From positions 98,206 through 162,205 of the forward strand of contig NZ_KV812035.1 in the NCBI RefSeq assembly GCF_001813295.1: a stretch of 64,000 bases of DNA, read 5' to 3'. Positions 1 to 8,364 of this stretch are shown here, piece by piece. Numbering within the stretch: position 1 is the first letter of the stretch; every line of letters starts with the position of its first letter. A model generated the notes under the pieces. The model saw only the letters and a list, made by a program, of their open reading frames with translations. It was not told the origin of the DNA and made no database searches. The DNA comes from Streptococcus sp. HMSC072G04. Its GTDB lineage: Bacteria; Bacillota; Bacilli; Lactobacillales; Streptococcaceae. A program made the position numbers and the translations under genes.

Positions 1-875
1 CGGATTAGAGGAACCAAAACGATACTTACTAGTCCACAAATCAAGAGTCCAAAGAGGGCTCCTGCAATGTCCAAAAGACGTTTGGCAAATACGTGGCTCG
101 GTTTGTAGAAATTGGTTGAGAAAGTGACGACACTTAGTCCCCCGACTTCTCGAACCCGTTTATTGCCTAAGGAAGCGAAGTTAAAGGCATTGAGATTGAC
201 CGATACATCGATCCCCATACTCTCAAACTCCGAGACCAAGTCACTAATATTGTAGTCCTCACTTGGCAGATTGATAAACACTTCATCCACCACTTCCTTG
301 GTCACAAAGTTCATCATTTGATCTGGCTGCACCACCCGTACACCCGAATGGGTAAAATCCGTATCGTCCATGACGGTGACACCGATCAATTCCCCATGAT
401 AGAGGCTGGGCGAATGCAGAATATCAAAGACTTTTTCCATCCGACTGGTCGCTGTGATCAGGAAAATCTTTCTCGAGCTTTTTCGCCGTGGTGAAACAGA
501 CTTCCGGTATCTCTTCAGCAAGAGATCCATGACATAGACAGAAAAAGTATTCAAAAGAAAGAAGTAGATCATCCCCCGACGAGAGATGGAAAAGACCCCA
601 TCGAGCATAAAAGAGGTAAAGGTGATCCCAACAGCGAAAAACACATTGTATTTCAAAACCTGAAAGAGCTCATCCAAGTAGCCCCTGCTGTAAAAACGAT
701 AGGCAATATTGCTAATGTAGAAAGCTACAAAATGTAAGAGATAGAGAATGGCGATCGTCTGTGACGTGTATTCTGCATCCTTAAAAAGACTCACAATGTA
801 AGCTGAAAATAGGACAGCTAAACTTTGAAAGAGAACAATATTTAGTTTTTCCAGTTCAATTCTTTCTTCTCCCAT
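1..875 (-). CDS. cpsE: CpsE-like undecaprenyl-phosphate sugar-phosphate transferase, 3' end cut by window edge
   Basis: This is the N-terminal 291 residues of a polyisoprenyl-phosphate hexose-1-phosphate transferase, the enzyme that places the first sugar (usually glucose-1-P) on undecaprenyl phosphate to start capsule repeat synthesis. The frame is open from the ATG at 875 to the left edge. Several hydrophobic segments in the first half are followed by a soluble CoA-binding-like region (motif KIFLITATSRMEK). The last visible stretch, FAKRLLDIAGALFGL, is the conserved entry to the bacterial sugar transferase domain (KR..D...). The catalytic half lies outside the window. It is the fifth gene of a cpsA-B-C-D-E operon, starting 20 bases after cpsD. 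The family is clear from the fold order and the context. Sugar specificity cannot be read here. Confidence 0.85.
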   Translation of the reverse strand, partial: MGEERIELEKLNIVLFQSLAVLFSAYIVSLFKDAEYTSQTIAILYLLHFVAFYISNIAYRFYSRGYLDELFQVLKYNVFFAVGITFTSFMLDGVFSISRRGMIYFFLLNTFSVYVMDLLLKRYRKSVSPRRKSSRKIFLITATSRMEKVFDILHSPSLYHGELIGVTVMDDTDFTHSGVRVVQPDQMMNFVTKEVVDEVFINLPSEDYNISDLVSEFESMGIDVSVNLNAFNFASLGNKRVREVGGLSVVTFSTNFYKPSHVFAKRLLDIAGALFGLLICGLVSIVLVPLI

Positions 876-894
876 TTCCCCTCAATCCTATTCT

Positions 895-1587
895 TTACTT
901 TTTCCCGTACTCTCCGTAAGATCCGTATCCTCCATACGAACCATATTCAGCAGCTTTAATGTTAAATTTATTGAGCACAACTCCCAAGAAAGGTGTGCCT
1001 GTTTGTTCTAATTGGTCCTTAGCTTTTTGGACAGCCTTGCGTCCATTGGCGCCAGATTCCGTGATCAAGACAGTTCCATCACAGCGTTGAGCAATAATGG
1101 CCGCATCAATCACCACCCCGATTGGAGGCGTGTCGACAATGATGTAGTCAAAATGCTCACGCAGGGCATCCATCATCACGGTGAAGTTCTTGCTTTGCAA
1201 GAGACCCGTTGGGTTTGGTGCTACCTGTCCAGACTCGATGATATCCAAGTTTGGAAAATCAGTCGCATACAAGATTTGGTCCAATTGGCTACGACCAGAT
1301 AAGAAGTCGGTCAACCCTTGAATCTTATCCCGGCTACGGAAAATCCCTGTCATGACAGAGTTCCGGATATCACAGTCGACCAAAAGGGTCTTGTAACCCG
1401 CACGCGCAAAGGCAACCGCCAAGTTGGTTGAAGTGGTTGATTTTCCTTCATTTTCTTGAACAGATGAGATGGCGATGACTTTTAAGTCCACCCCACTCAA
1501 TTGGATATTCGTCGCAAGGGCATTGAAGTACTCTTCGGCCTTCCGAATTTCTTGTAATTTGTTTTTTGAAATTTCTAACGTATTCAT
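895..1587 (-). CDS. cpsD: CpsD (Wze) bacterial tyrosine autokinase
   Basis: A 230-residue BY-kinase that controls capsule polymerisation and export together with CpsC at the division septum. Visible motifs are Walker A at residues 43-51 (ENEGKST), Walker A' around 69-74 (LVDCDIR) and Walker B around 149-155 (IIVDTPP). The C-terminus is a tyrosine cluster with Tyr at about 215, 218, 221, 224 and 227, the usual autophosphorylation tail. As in other Gram-positive systems, the kinase has no membrane segment of its own and depends on the adjacent CpsC for activation. It starts 12 bases after the cpsC stop. CpsB, encoded in the same operon, is the matching phosphatase. Confidence 0.95.
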   Translation of the reverse strand: MNTLEISKNKLQEIRKAEEYFNALATNIQLSGVDLKVIAISSVQENEGKSTTSTNLAVAFARAGYKTLLVDCDIRNSVMTGIFRSRDKIQGLTDFLSGRSQLDQILYATDFPNLDIIESGQVAPNPTGLLQSKNFTVMMDALREHFDYIIVDTPPIGVVIDAAIIAQRCDGTVLITESGANGRKAVQKAKDQLEQTGTPFLGVVLNKFNIKAAEYGSYGGYGSYGEYGKK

Positions 1588-1599
1588 GCGATCCCCAGT

Positions 1600-2295
1600 C
1601 TACAGTTTCTTAATATCTGGCACAATACCAAGTAAGGTGAAGCCCATCAACTCTTCGATATCTTCTGGTCTCTTGACACGATCGTCCAAGACTTCTACTA
1701 CGACCATGAGAACCACCATGAGGCCTGCTCCAGCAATAAAACCAAGGAGGACATTGCGTCGGATATTTGGTGAAGAAGGTGATTGAGGCACTTCTGCTTC
1801 ATCCAAAGTCGTAACATCTGACACCTTGGTCACAGAAATGATCTTTTCAGCTGCTACATTCCGAAGGCCATTGGCAATGCGAGCCGCTTCTTTTGGATCT
1901 CCGTCCTTAGCCGTGATCGAAAGGATACGAGTATCTGTTGGAACGGATACACTGATCTTTTTCGACAACTCAGCTGGTGTCATATCGAGTTTCAATTCTT
2001 CGATGGCTTGGCTCAAGACATTTTGAGAAAGAATGATTTCACGGTAGTCCTTAACCAAGTAAGAACCAGCCTGCAAATCAGAGTTTGTCAAGGCATTGTT
2101 ATCTTGGTTTTGACGACTGACCACGTAGATCCGGCTAGTACTTTGGTATTCTTTCTTGGCTAAAAAGGCACTGTAGCCAAATGCTGCAATGGCAAAGACA
2201 AGAGCGACCAAAACGATCGAAAACTTGCGTTTCCATAGGGTCTTCAGCATAGCGAAAACATCAATTTCCACTGCTTGATTTTCTTGATTGTTCAT
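1600..2295 (-). CDS. cpsC: CpsC (Wzd) chain-length determinant / kinase adaptor
   Basis: A 231-residue Wzz-type membrane protein. A short cytoplasmic N-terminus (with the conserved [14 protein letters not shown]) leads into a first membrane helix at about 33-53. A roughly 130-residue extracellular domain follows, then a second helix at about 182-203 and a short cytoplasmic tail that activates CpsD. Length and two-helix topology match streptococcal Wzd. It lies between cpsB (44-base gap) and cpsD (12-base gap) and is co-transcribed from the promoter before cpsA. Confidence 0.95.
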   Translation of the reverse strand: MNNQENQAVEIDVFAMLKTLWKRKFSIVLVALVFAIAAFGYSAFLAKKEYQSTSRIYVVSRQNQDNNALTNSDLQAGSYLVKDYREIILSQNVLSQAIEELKLDMTPAELSKKISVSVPTDTRILSITAKDGDPKEAARIANGLRNVAAEKIISVTKVSDVTTLDEAEVPQSPSSPNIRRNVLLGFIAGAGLMVVLMVVVEVLDDRVKRPEDIEELMGFTLLGIVPDIKKL

Positions 2296-2339
2296 TTCCT
2301 AATTACTCCTTCATGTGGATCTCTCCACCTGTTTCCTGG

Positions 2340-3071
2340 TTAGATTAATTCATCCGCTAACAAGAGTTCTTGATTGCTGACAAAGAGAGCTTGTGCTCGT
2401 CGTTCTCCGTATTCTTCCTTGATCAAGCGATAGGCTTCTGCCATATAAGGCGGTCGTTTATCCACATTGTGCATATCACTGGCAACAAAGTGCACCAAGT
2501 CTTTTTCTAAGAAGTACCGAGCTCGTTTTTTGAGTTGTTTTTGTTCATCCCCAAAGAGGCGAGGCTTGAGAACACTGGAACTATTGATCTGCATGTAGCA
2601 GCCCATGTCAATCATCTCTTGCACGCGCTCCTCATTTTTCTCCAAGCACTTGTAGCGCTCGATATGGGCCACCACTGGTGTCACACCTAGATGGAGCAAA
2701 CGGTCCAAGGCCGTATGGATCTCCTTATAAGGTGTTCCCATGCTGAATTCAATCAGCGCAAAGCGCGTATCTGCCAAACGCGGAATGATCTTTTCTTCCA
2801 GTTTTTTCAAGACATCATTAGTAAAGTAGATCTCTGCCCCGTAATGAATCGTCAAATCTGGCGCGACCTCTGCCGCAATTTTTTTCACTTCTTGAAAATT
2901 TTCAGAAATCTTTTCTTCGGGAGTTTCAAACATCCCCTTGCGACGATGAGAAGTGGAGATAATGGTCCGCACCCCTTGGCGATAGCTTTCTTCCAATAAG
3001 GCACGCGTATCTTCTCTTGTCTTTGGTCCATCATCCACATCAAAGACGATGTGCGAGTGGATATCAATCAT
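2340..3071 (-). CDS. cpsB: CpsB (Wzh) PHP-type manganese-dependent tyrosine phosphatase
   Basis: A 243-residue PHP-domain phosphatase that dephosphorylates CpsD. The N-terminal [16 protein letters not shown] carries the metal-binding DxHxH motif, and further histidines (TSHRR, VAHIERY, ASDMHN) complete the metal site. Its start codon overlaps the cpsA stop as ATGA, so the two are translationally coupled. The reading frame also holds one perfect DnaA-box sequence (TTATCCACA at 2458-2466), which looks incidental within coding DNA. Confidence 0.95.
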   Translation of the reverse strand: MIDIHSHIVFDVDDGPKTREDTRALLEESYRQGVRTIISTSHRRKGMFETPEEKISENFQEVKKIAAEVAPDLTIHYGAEIYFTNDVLKKLEEKIIPRLADTRFALIEFSMGTPYKEIHTALDRLLHLGVTPVVAHIERYKCLEKNEERVQEMIDMGCYMQINSSSVLKPRLFGDEQKQLKKRARYFLEKDLVHFVASDMHNVDKRPPYMAEAYRLIKEEYGERRAQALFVSNQELLLADELI

Positions 3072-4537
3072 TTTTCTTTTCCTTCCATTACTTTTTGAAT
3101 GGTTTCCTTGGCCTTGGTCAAGCTAGCTTGATCCAACTCCATAACATAGAGGTTGTAACCAGGCATAGCATAAGACGGCAAGTCATTTCGTCCTTGACCG
3201 GTAATCGCTTGAGAAGTCACCTCATAAGAACCACCCGTTTCTAACTGGGTATTGATCAAGTTCATCATAGTCGGCAACTGCATATTGGTTTGGACAGAAT
3301 CTTGGAGGTTTCCGATAATCTCATTGTAGTTGCTTAAGACCTTGGTAGAGGTCAACTTTTTGATAATGGCCGCAATGACTTTTTCTTGGTTTTTCCCACG
3401 GTCATTGTCGCCACCTTGAAGAGAGTAGCGTTCTCGGACAAAACCGAGGGCTTGCTCTGAATTCAAATGAACCTTTCCAACTGGGAAATGGAACTTGCCA
3501 TGAAGGCTCGTAAATTCTTGGTCATTTTCCACATCGATTCCCCCTAGAAGGTCAATCAACTTGAGGAAGGAGGTGAAATTGAGACGAACGTAGTAGTTGA
3601 GCTTGATATCATAGAGATTCTCAAGGGTATGGATCGAAGCATCCACTCCGTAGATCCCCGCGTGGGTCAACTTATCATTTTGGTTGTTACCACCATCTGC
3701 AATCGGTACATAGGCATCCCGCGGCGTCGTTGTCAATAGGACTTGCTTGGTCTTCCGATTGACGGTCATGATGATATTGACATCTGAACGAGAAACCGAG
3801 GTTACCGGCCCATAGGTATCGATCCCGCTGACATAGATGTTAAAGACATCCGCATTGGCAGATACCTTGCTCGTCGCTGCCACTTCTTTTCGGATCTTGT
3901 AGGAATAGATTTTCTTCAACTTCTTCGCATAGTCCGCATCTTCTGCGGCAATGGTATCCTCAAAGGTACTGTTGAGGACCATAGCAGAAGCATTCCCTTC
4001 TTGCAGGCTCTTATAGGCATCAAGATAAGTCGGTGCATCCACTACAGAAATTTCCTGACCCTTGGTCTTTTTGATGTTGTCCAAGAGGGCAGTAAGATTA
4101 GCTTCGTTATTGTTGCCCTTTGGGGCCACCACTTCCTTGATTTCTTTGATATCTTTGATGTCACTGTCTTTCTTGACATAGACAGCCATCTCAAACTCTG
4201 TATAGTTAGAGTGGCCATTGACATTACTGGTCAGATTCAGCAGCTGTTGACTAGCAAACAAAACTCCTGAACTAGCCAATAAGCCGACAAGAAGCAAGAC
4301 CAAAGTTGTTTTTTTGGCCTGATTTTTGATCACAAACCAAGCTGATAAGAGCAAGAGAAGAGCTAGTAGTGCAATCACGAGAACATTGACATAGCGAAAA
4401 GCCAAGATGTTATTGGCCAACATGGTATAGGTCGCCCAACTTGTAGTCATAAGCAAAAAAATAAGCAATACGGAATTAATGATTCGCAATTGCCCCCACT
4501 TATGCTCTGAACGACGACTCCGTCTCCTTTGTGACAT
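3068..4537 (-). CDS. cpsA: CpsA (Wzg), LytR-CpsA-Psr family protein
   Basis: A 489-residue membrane protein of the LCP family, which ligates capsule or teichoic-type polymers from lipid carrier to peptidoglycan. After a basic N-terminus come three closely spaced membrane helices (about 16-110), then an extracellular accessory region and the LCP domain. Typical LCP strings are [27 protein letters not shown] and the arginine-rich [19 protein letters not shown]. The ATG at 4537 is chosen because GGAGG lies 6 bases upstream. A TTG at 4549 would place that ribosome site inside the gene. It is the first gene of the operon. Confidence 0.93.
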   Translation of the reverse strand: MSQRRRSRRSEHKWGQLRIINSVLLIFLLMTTSWATYTMLANNILAFRYVNVLVIALLALLLLLSAWFVIKNQAKKTTLVLLLVGLLASSGVLFASQQLLNLTSNVNGHSNYTEFEMAVYVKKDSDIKDIKEIKEVVAPKGNNNEANLTALLDNIKKTKGQEISVVDAPTYLDAYKSLQEGNASAMVLNSTFEDTIAAEDADYAKKLKKIYSYKIRKEVAATSKVSANADVFNIYVSGIDTYGPVTSVSRSDVNIIMTVNRKTKQVLLTTTPRDAYVPIADGGNNQNDKLTHAGIYGVDASIHTLENLYDIKLNYYVRLNFTSFLKLIDLLGGIDVENDQEFTSLHGKFHFPVGKVHLNSEQALGFVRERYSLQGGDNDRGKNQEKVIAAIIKKLTSTKVLSNYNEIIGNLQDSVQTNMQLPTMMNLINTQLETGGSYEVTSQAITGQGRNDLPSYAMPGYNLYVMELDQASLTKAKETIQKVMEGKEK

Positions 4538-4567
4538 AAATACCTCCAATTAGTCCTAATTATATTT

Positions 4568-4576
4568 ATTGTAACA
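4568..4576 (-). promoter_or_regulatory. Extended -10 promoter of the cps operon
   Basis: Reading the minus strand, TGTTACAAT is an extended -10 element (TGn-TACAAT) about 30 bases before the cpsA ATG. No good -35 is present at 16-18 bases, which is common for extended -10 promoters in streptococci. The DNA upstream is strongly AT-rich. Confidence 0.6.
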
Positions 4577-4688
4577 TATTTTTAGCAAAAAATGCATTAA
4601 TTATCACTTTTTTGTCCATTATGTACATTTAAAAAGTAAGCGTTTTCCGAAACGGGCGAAATCCCTTGTATACTTATGCAGAGAATCC

Positions 4689-4718
4689 AAAAAAACCGGG
4701 TGAAAACCCCGGTTTTTT
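4689..4718 (-). terminator. Rho-independent terminator after nrdG
   Basis: A compact hairpin with arms AACCGGG and CCCGGTT (with an extra G) is flanked by A and T runs on both sides, so it can act in both directions. It lies 8 bases after the nrdG stop and separates the nrd operon from the cps promoter. Confidence 0.9.
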
Positions 4719-4725
4719 GAAGATT

Positions 4726-5331
4726 CTACAAAAGATCATCTCGTTTGACCTGCTCAAAACTTTCTTTACCGTCATTGAGCTTGTCCCAGATGACGACTTT
4801 TCCTTCTTTGAGGGATTTTTGAACATCAATGATCCGCTGGTTAGAAGAGCCACGAAACTGCAACATGAGGTTGCGTTTGCTCTTATCATAGCGGCCATCA
4901 ACCAGAATATCAATCAGCGAGAGAAGCTCTAGTTTGTCTGGCGTCTCTAGCATCATTTCTTCCCAAGTGTAGCCAGTCCAAGACCAAATGTCTTTGTCGG
5001 GCAACTCTTTCCGAATGCGTTTAACGAGAGGCAAAAGAATTCCAGTATTCAGGAATGGCTCTCCACCAAGCAGGGTCAAGCCCTGGACATAGGGTTGGGC
5101 CAGATCAGCCATGATCTGCTCTTCTAACTCTTTGGTATAGGGAATACCTGCATTGAAAGACCAGGTCGCTACATTGTAACAGCCCTCACAGTGAAACATG
5201 CAGCCGGCCACATAAAGGGAATTGCGCACCCCTTCGCCATCGACAAAGTTAAAAGCCTTGTAGTCGATGATGCGCCCTTGACTCAGTTCCTCACTCTTCC
5301 ATTCGCCTGGTTTAGGTGTATTCCATGTCAT
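4726..5331 (-). CDS. nrdG: Anaerobic ribonucleotide reductase activating protein NrdG (radical SAM)
   Basis: A 201-residue radical-SAM activase that makes the glycyl radical on NrdD under anaerobic conditions. The 4Fe-4S motif CxxxCxxC is at Cys44, Cys48 and Cys51 (AGCMFHCEGC). TLLGGEPF is the SAM-binding GGE motif. Length is normal. The ATG at 5331 has GGAG 8 bases upstream, inside the end of the acetyltransferase gene. It is the last gene of the operon nrdD - 46-residue protein - acetyltransferase - nrdG. Confidence 0.96.
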   Translation of the reverse strand: MTWNTPKPGEWKSEELSQGRIIDYKAFNFVDGEGVRNSLYVAGCMFHCEGCYNVATWSFNAGIPYTKELEEQIMADLAQPYVQGLTLLGGEPFLNTGILLPLVKRIRKELPDKDIWSWTGYTWEEMMLETPDKLELLSLIDILVDGRYDKSKRNLMLQFRGSSNQRIIDVQKSLKEGKVVIWDKLNDGKESFEQVKRDDLL

Positions 5332-5335
5332 CCTT

Positions 5336-5836
5336 CTACTCCACTTCTATCCAATAACGCTCCGTTCCATTTCGAACATCTTCAAATTGGCTGCCATTAG
5401 CTAAGATAACCGCTCGACTGGCCGGATTGTCCGTGCTACAAGTCACCAGAGCACGATGGATGTTCTTTTCTTTAGCTACTCGCATACCTTGACGGAGAGC
5501 TTCCTTGGCATAACCCTTGCCTCTTTCAGAGGGACGGATGGAATAGCCAATATGACCAGCATAATTCAGCAATCCCTCATTTAGTCTCAGCCGTAGATTC
5601 AAAAAACCTAAAGCATGACCTGATTCATCAAACAATACGAACTGAATTGATGGAACGCGATTTTCAGGCAAGTTTATTCCCATTTCTTTATTAAGGTTAG
5701 TTTCTAGCCACTCCTCATAATCAAAGTTCTCAGCATCCCAAAAGCCGCCGTCGTGGGCCGACTGGGTCTCTTCGAACTCTGTCATCATGTTTAGAATGGC
5801 CTCTTTATCCGCTAGAGTTGGTCTACGTAATTTCAT
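5336..5836 (-). CDS. GNAT-family N-acetyltransferase
   Basis: A 166-residue GNAT protein. The acetyl-CoA loop is visible as SIRPSERGKGYAKEAL (Q/RxxGxG/A type), followed by the alpha-helix and the LVTCSTDNPASRAVILANG stretch typical of the C-terminal half. It has a clear GGGAGG ribosome site. Its place between the 46-residue gene and nrdG is, from memory, shared with other streptococci, but the substrate is unknown. It may modify a protein or small molecule with no direct link to nucleotide reduction. Confidence 0.85.
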   Translation of the reverse strand: MKLRRPTLADKEAILNMMTEFEETQSAHDGGFWDAENFDYEEWLETNLNKEMGINLPENRVPSIQFVLFDESGHALGFLNLRLRLNEGLLNYAGHIGYSIRPSERGKGYAKEALRQGMRVAKEKNIHRALVTCSTDNPASRAVILANGSQFEDVRNGTERYWIEVE

Positions 5837-5855
5837 CTTTACCTCCCCATAAGAG

Positions 5856-5881
5856 AAAAGTGAGAGCGGACTCTCACTTTT
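5856..5881. terminator. Stem-loop inside the nrd operon
   Basis: A perfect 10-11 bp stem (AAAGTGAGAG / CTCTCACTTT, 4-base loop) overlaps the stop codon of the 46-residue gene and ends just before the ribosome site of the acetyltransferase. On the minus strand the trailing T tract is poor (CTTTTCTCTT), so it is more likely an attenuator or RNA-processing element than a full terminator. Confidence 0.6.
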
Positions 5882-6020
5882 ATTTTTTCTTAGCCTTTTT
5901 TAAAAATTGTTCTCTCAGGCTTGCTACTCGGTCTTTTTTATTGACTCCACCTGTTGAATGTTTCTCGTGGAATCGTTGCACCTGAGCCTTGCCCTTATCA
6001 TCTAATTGGTATTTTCCCAT
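5880..6020 (-). CDS. Small basic protein (46 residues) in the nrd operon
   Basis: A 46-residue, lysine-rich protein starting MGKYQLDDKGKAQVQRFHEK and ending in a cluster of lysines. It starts 12 bases after nrdD and is followed by the acetyltransferase. Context and conservation of this arrangement in streptococci (remembered, not searched) support a real gene. The hairpin at 5856-5881 overlaps its stop. No motif, signal or membrane segment is seen. The function is unknown, and nucleic-acid or NrdD binding would only be a guess from charge. Confidence 0.75.
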   Translation of the reverse strand: MGKYQLDDKGKAQVQRFHEKHSTGGVNKKDRVASLREQFLKKAKKK

Positions 6021-6031
6021 AATGTCCTTTT

Positions 6032-8242
6032 CTAATCTATCACTTCATGTCCACCATACTTGATGGTAGATCCATTCATGTGTTTGACCCGCGCAGCGAT
6101 TTCTTTATGTCGTCCATTGACCATGGGGCGAGCTTGTGGGTTTCCTAGATAACCACAGGTCCGTTTGACCACATCAACCGTTTTAGGATCGCTATTGCCA
6201 CAGTTTGGACAAGCAAATCCGCGCTCAGTCGGCGTGAAGTCTCCTTCAAAATCACACTTGTAACAACGGTCAATCGGTGTATTGGTTCCGAGATAACCGA
6301 CTCGGTCATAGGCATAATCCCAAACCGCCTCAAGGGCTTTTGGATTTTGTTGGAGCACAGGGTATTCACAATAGTGGATAAAGCCACCAGAAGCCCCTGC
6401 TTCAGGATAAATTTTTTCAAAATCCAACTTCTCAAATGGGGTTGGGTTCTTACGAACATCGTAGTGGAAACTATTGGTGTAGTATTCCTTGTCTGTGATA
6501 TCCGGAACCTTCCCAAATTTCTCCGTATCCAGGCGACAGAAGCGGTCTGTCAAGCTTTCTGACGGTGTCGAATAAATAGAGAAGTGGTAATCATACTGGT
6601 CAGACCATTCTTCCACGCGCGCTTTCATATCCTTGATGATATCGATCGTGAATTGTTTGGCTTCTGGATTGTGTTCCCAATTTGGACCATAAAAGACGGT
6701 TGCAACTTCATAGAGTCCGATATAGCCAAGAGAAACGGTTGCTCTGCGATGACGGAAGAGCTGATCTACCTGGTCATATTTGCCCAAGCGTTTCCCGAAA
6801 GCGCCATATTGGTAGAGAATCGGTGCATTGGCTGGTGTCGCTTCTTTGGTGCGTTCCACCCGGTAAACCAAGGCATCTTCAGCGATGTTCATCCGTTCAT
6901 TAAAGATTTGCCAGAATTTCTCCTTGTCTCCGCCAGATTCCAAGGCAATTCGAGGTAAATTGACCGTCACGACTCCAAGATTCATCCGGCCAGAATTAAC
7001 TTCCACACCATTCTCGTCCTTCCAACCTTGAAGGAAAGAGCGACATCCCATGGGCACCTTGAAGGAGCCTGTCAATTCTACAATCTTGTCATAAGAGAGG
7101 ACATCTGGATACATGCGTTTCGTCGCACATTCCAAGGCCAATTGCTTAATATCATAGTTAGGCGTTCCAGGCTCTAAGTTGAGTCCCCGCTTGAGGGTAA
7201 AGATTAATTTTGGAAAAATGGCTGTCCGATGTTCCGATCCAAGACCCTTAATCCGAATTTCCAGAATCGCCTTTTGGATTTCCCGTTCGAAGCGATTGGT
7301 TCCAAGGCCAAAACCAAGCGAAGTGAAAGGAGTTTGCCCGTTTGAAGTAAAGAGGGTATTGATCTCATATTCTAGCGATTGCATGGCATCATAGATGTCT
7401 TTTTGAGTCTTACTCCAAGCATAGTCCTCTTGCTTTTCAGGAAGTACCCACTCTTTGGCATCCGCTAAGTGTTTTTGGTAGTTCTTTTCTGCATAAGGGG
7501 CCAAGACTTCATCGATCCGGTCTGCTGAACAGCCACCATACTGACTAGAGGCCACATTGGCAATAATCTGCGAGATTTGTGCCGTTGCAGTTTGGATAGA
7601 CTTAGGACTTTCGACTTCTGCATTCCCGATTTTGAAGCCATTTCTGAGCATGCCTTCAAAATCGATCAAACAGCAGTTGGTCATCGGTGTATAAGGGCTA
7701 TAGTCCAAATCATGGTAGTGGATGTCCCCTTTTTGGTGAGCATTGGCTACGTGTTTGGGCAACATTTTAAGACCAATAGACTTACCAACGATCCCTGCCG
7801 TCAAGTCCCGTTGCGTATTAAAGACATCACTGTCCTTATTGGCGTTTTCATTGACGACGGCTTGGTCCTTATTGAGGAGTTTGCCAATTGTAAAGTTGAT
7901 ATCCGTCGCTTTTGAGCGCTCAAAATCCCGCTGGGTGCGATAAGTAATGTAGCTCTCTGCAATCGCATATTCATTAGCTTGAAGCAATTCATGCTCGACG
8001 ACATTTTGAATCTCATAGATCTTCACGCCATTTGGAAAACGTTCCAAAATCTCTGCGATCACACGATCGACAATGGCTTCTAGTTTGGCTTCCATCACGG
8101 GAGTGAGAGAAGTCACTTCTTCTGTCGCCTTCAACAAGGCTTTATAAATTTTTTCAACATCGAATGGAACACGACGGCCATCTCGTTTTTCAACAAAAAT
8201 ATCCGGGGCCATTCTCAGTTTTTCTTCTCTCAAGGTGATCAT
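6032..8242 (-). CDS. nrdD: Anaerobic ribonucleoside-triphosphate reductase NrdD (class III)
   Basis: A 736-residue glycyl-radical enzyme that reduces ribonucleoside triphosphates without oxygen. The N-terminal ATP-cone (VEKRDGRRVPFDVEKIY) binds dATP/ATP for activity control. The zinc motif is CYKC...CPNC, and the radical glycine is in RTCGYLG near residue 697. The ATG at 8242 is preferred: GAGAGG lies 10 bases upstream, and family members start close to this MITL. ATGs at 8251 and 8263 are possible but poorly spaced from a ribosome site. It is the first gene of the nrd operon and is controlled by the promoter and NrdR boxes upstream. Confidence 0.96.
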   Translation of the reverse strand: MITLREEKLRMAPDIFVEKRDGRRVPFDVEKIYKALLKATEEVTSLTPVMEAKLEAIVDRVIAEILERFPNGVKIYEIQNVVEHELLQANEYAIAESYITYRTQRDFERSKATDINFTIGKLLNKDQAVVNENANKDSDVFNTQRDLTAGIVGKSIGLKMLPKHVANAHQKGDIHYHDLDYSPYTPMTNCCLIDFEGMLRNGFKIGNAEVESPKSIQTATAQISQIIANVASSQYGGCSADRIDEVLAPYAEKNYQKHLADAKEWVLPEKQEDYAWSKTQKDIYDAMQSLEYEINTLFTSNGQTPFTSLGFGLGTNRFEREIQKAILEIRIKGLGSEHRTAIFPKLIFTLKRGLNLEPGTPNYDIKQLALECATKRMYPDVLSYDKIVELTGSFKVPMGCRSFLQGWKDENGVEVNSGRMNLGVVTVNLPRIALESGGDKEKFWQIFNERMNIAEDALVYRVERTKEATPANAPILYQYGAFGKRLGKYDQVDQLFRHRRATVSLGYIGLYEVATVFYGPNWEHNPEAKQFTIDIIKDMKARVEEWSDQYDYHFSIYSTPSESLTDRFCRLDTEKFGKVPDITDKEYYTNSFHYDVRKNPTPFEKLDFEKIYPEAGASGGFIHYCEYPVLQQNPKALEAVWDYAYDRVGYLGTNTPIDRCYKCDFEGDFTPTERGFACPNCGNSDPKTVDVVKRTCGYLGNPQARPMVNGRHKEIAARVKHMNGSTIKYGGHEVID

Positions 8243-8282
8243 ACCAAACATGCCTCTCTTCATTTATTTACATACAAGTTGT

Positions 8283-8361
8283 ATTATACCACTCCAAAAA
8301 TAAAAATCAATATCTTGTGGTAAAAATTCTAAAAAACTTTCTAAAACACAAGATATTGATT
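8283..8361 (-). promoter_or_regulatory. nrdD promoter with two NrdR boxes
   Basis: The minus-strand extended -10 TGGTATAAT is at 8283-8291, with TTGATT as -35 at 8305-8310. Two 16-bp NrdR-type boxes match the core C-w-A-t-A-T-a-T-w-G: box 1 at 8305-8320 (CAATATCTTG) overlaps the -35, and box 2 is at 8346-8361 (CAAGATATTG). Their centres are 41 bp apart, close to four helical turns. Together the boxes form a 17-bp perfect inverted repeat, which could also act as a loose terminator for the preceding gene. Confidence 0.75.
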
Positions 8362-8364
8362 TTA

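Noticed and set aside
1012..1302. Long open frames opposite cpsD and opposite many other genes
   Set aside because: They lie antisense to well-supported genes, lack ribosome sites and arise from codon bias on the other strand.
2458..2466. Single perfect DnaA box in cpsB
   Set aside because: It is isolated and inside coding sequence; one such match per window is near chance expectation.
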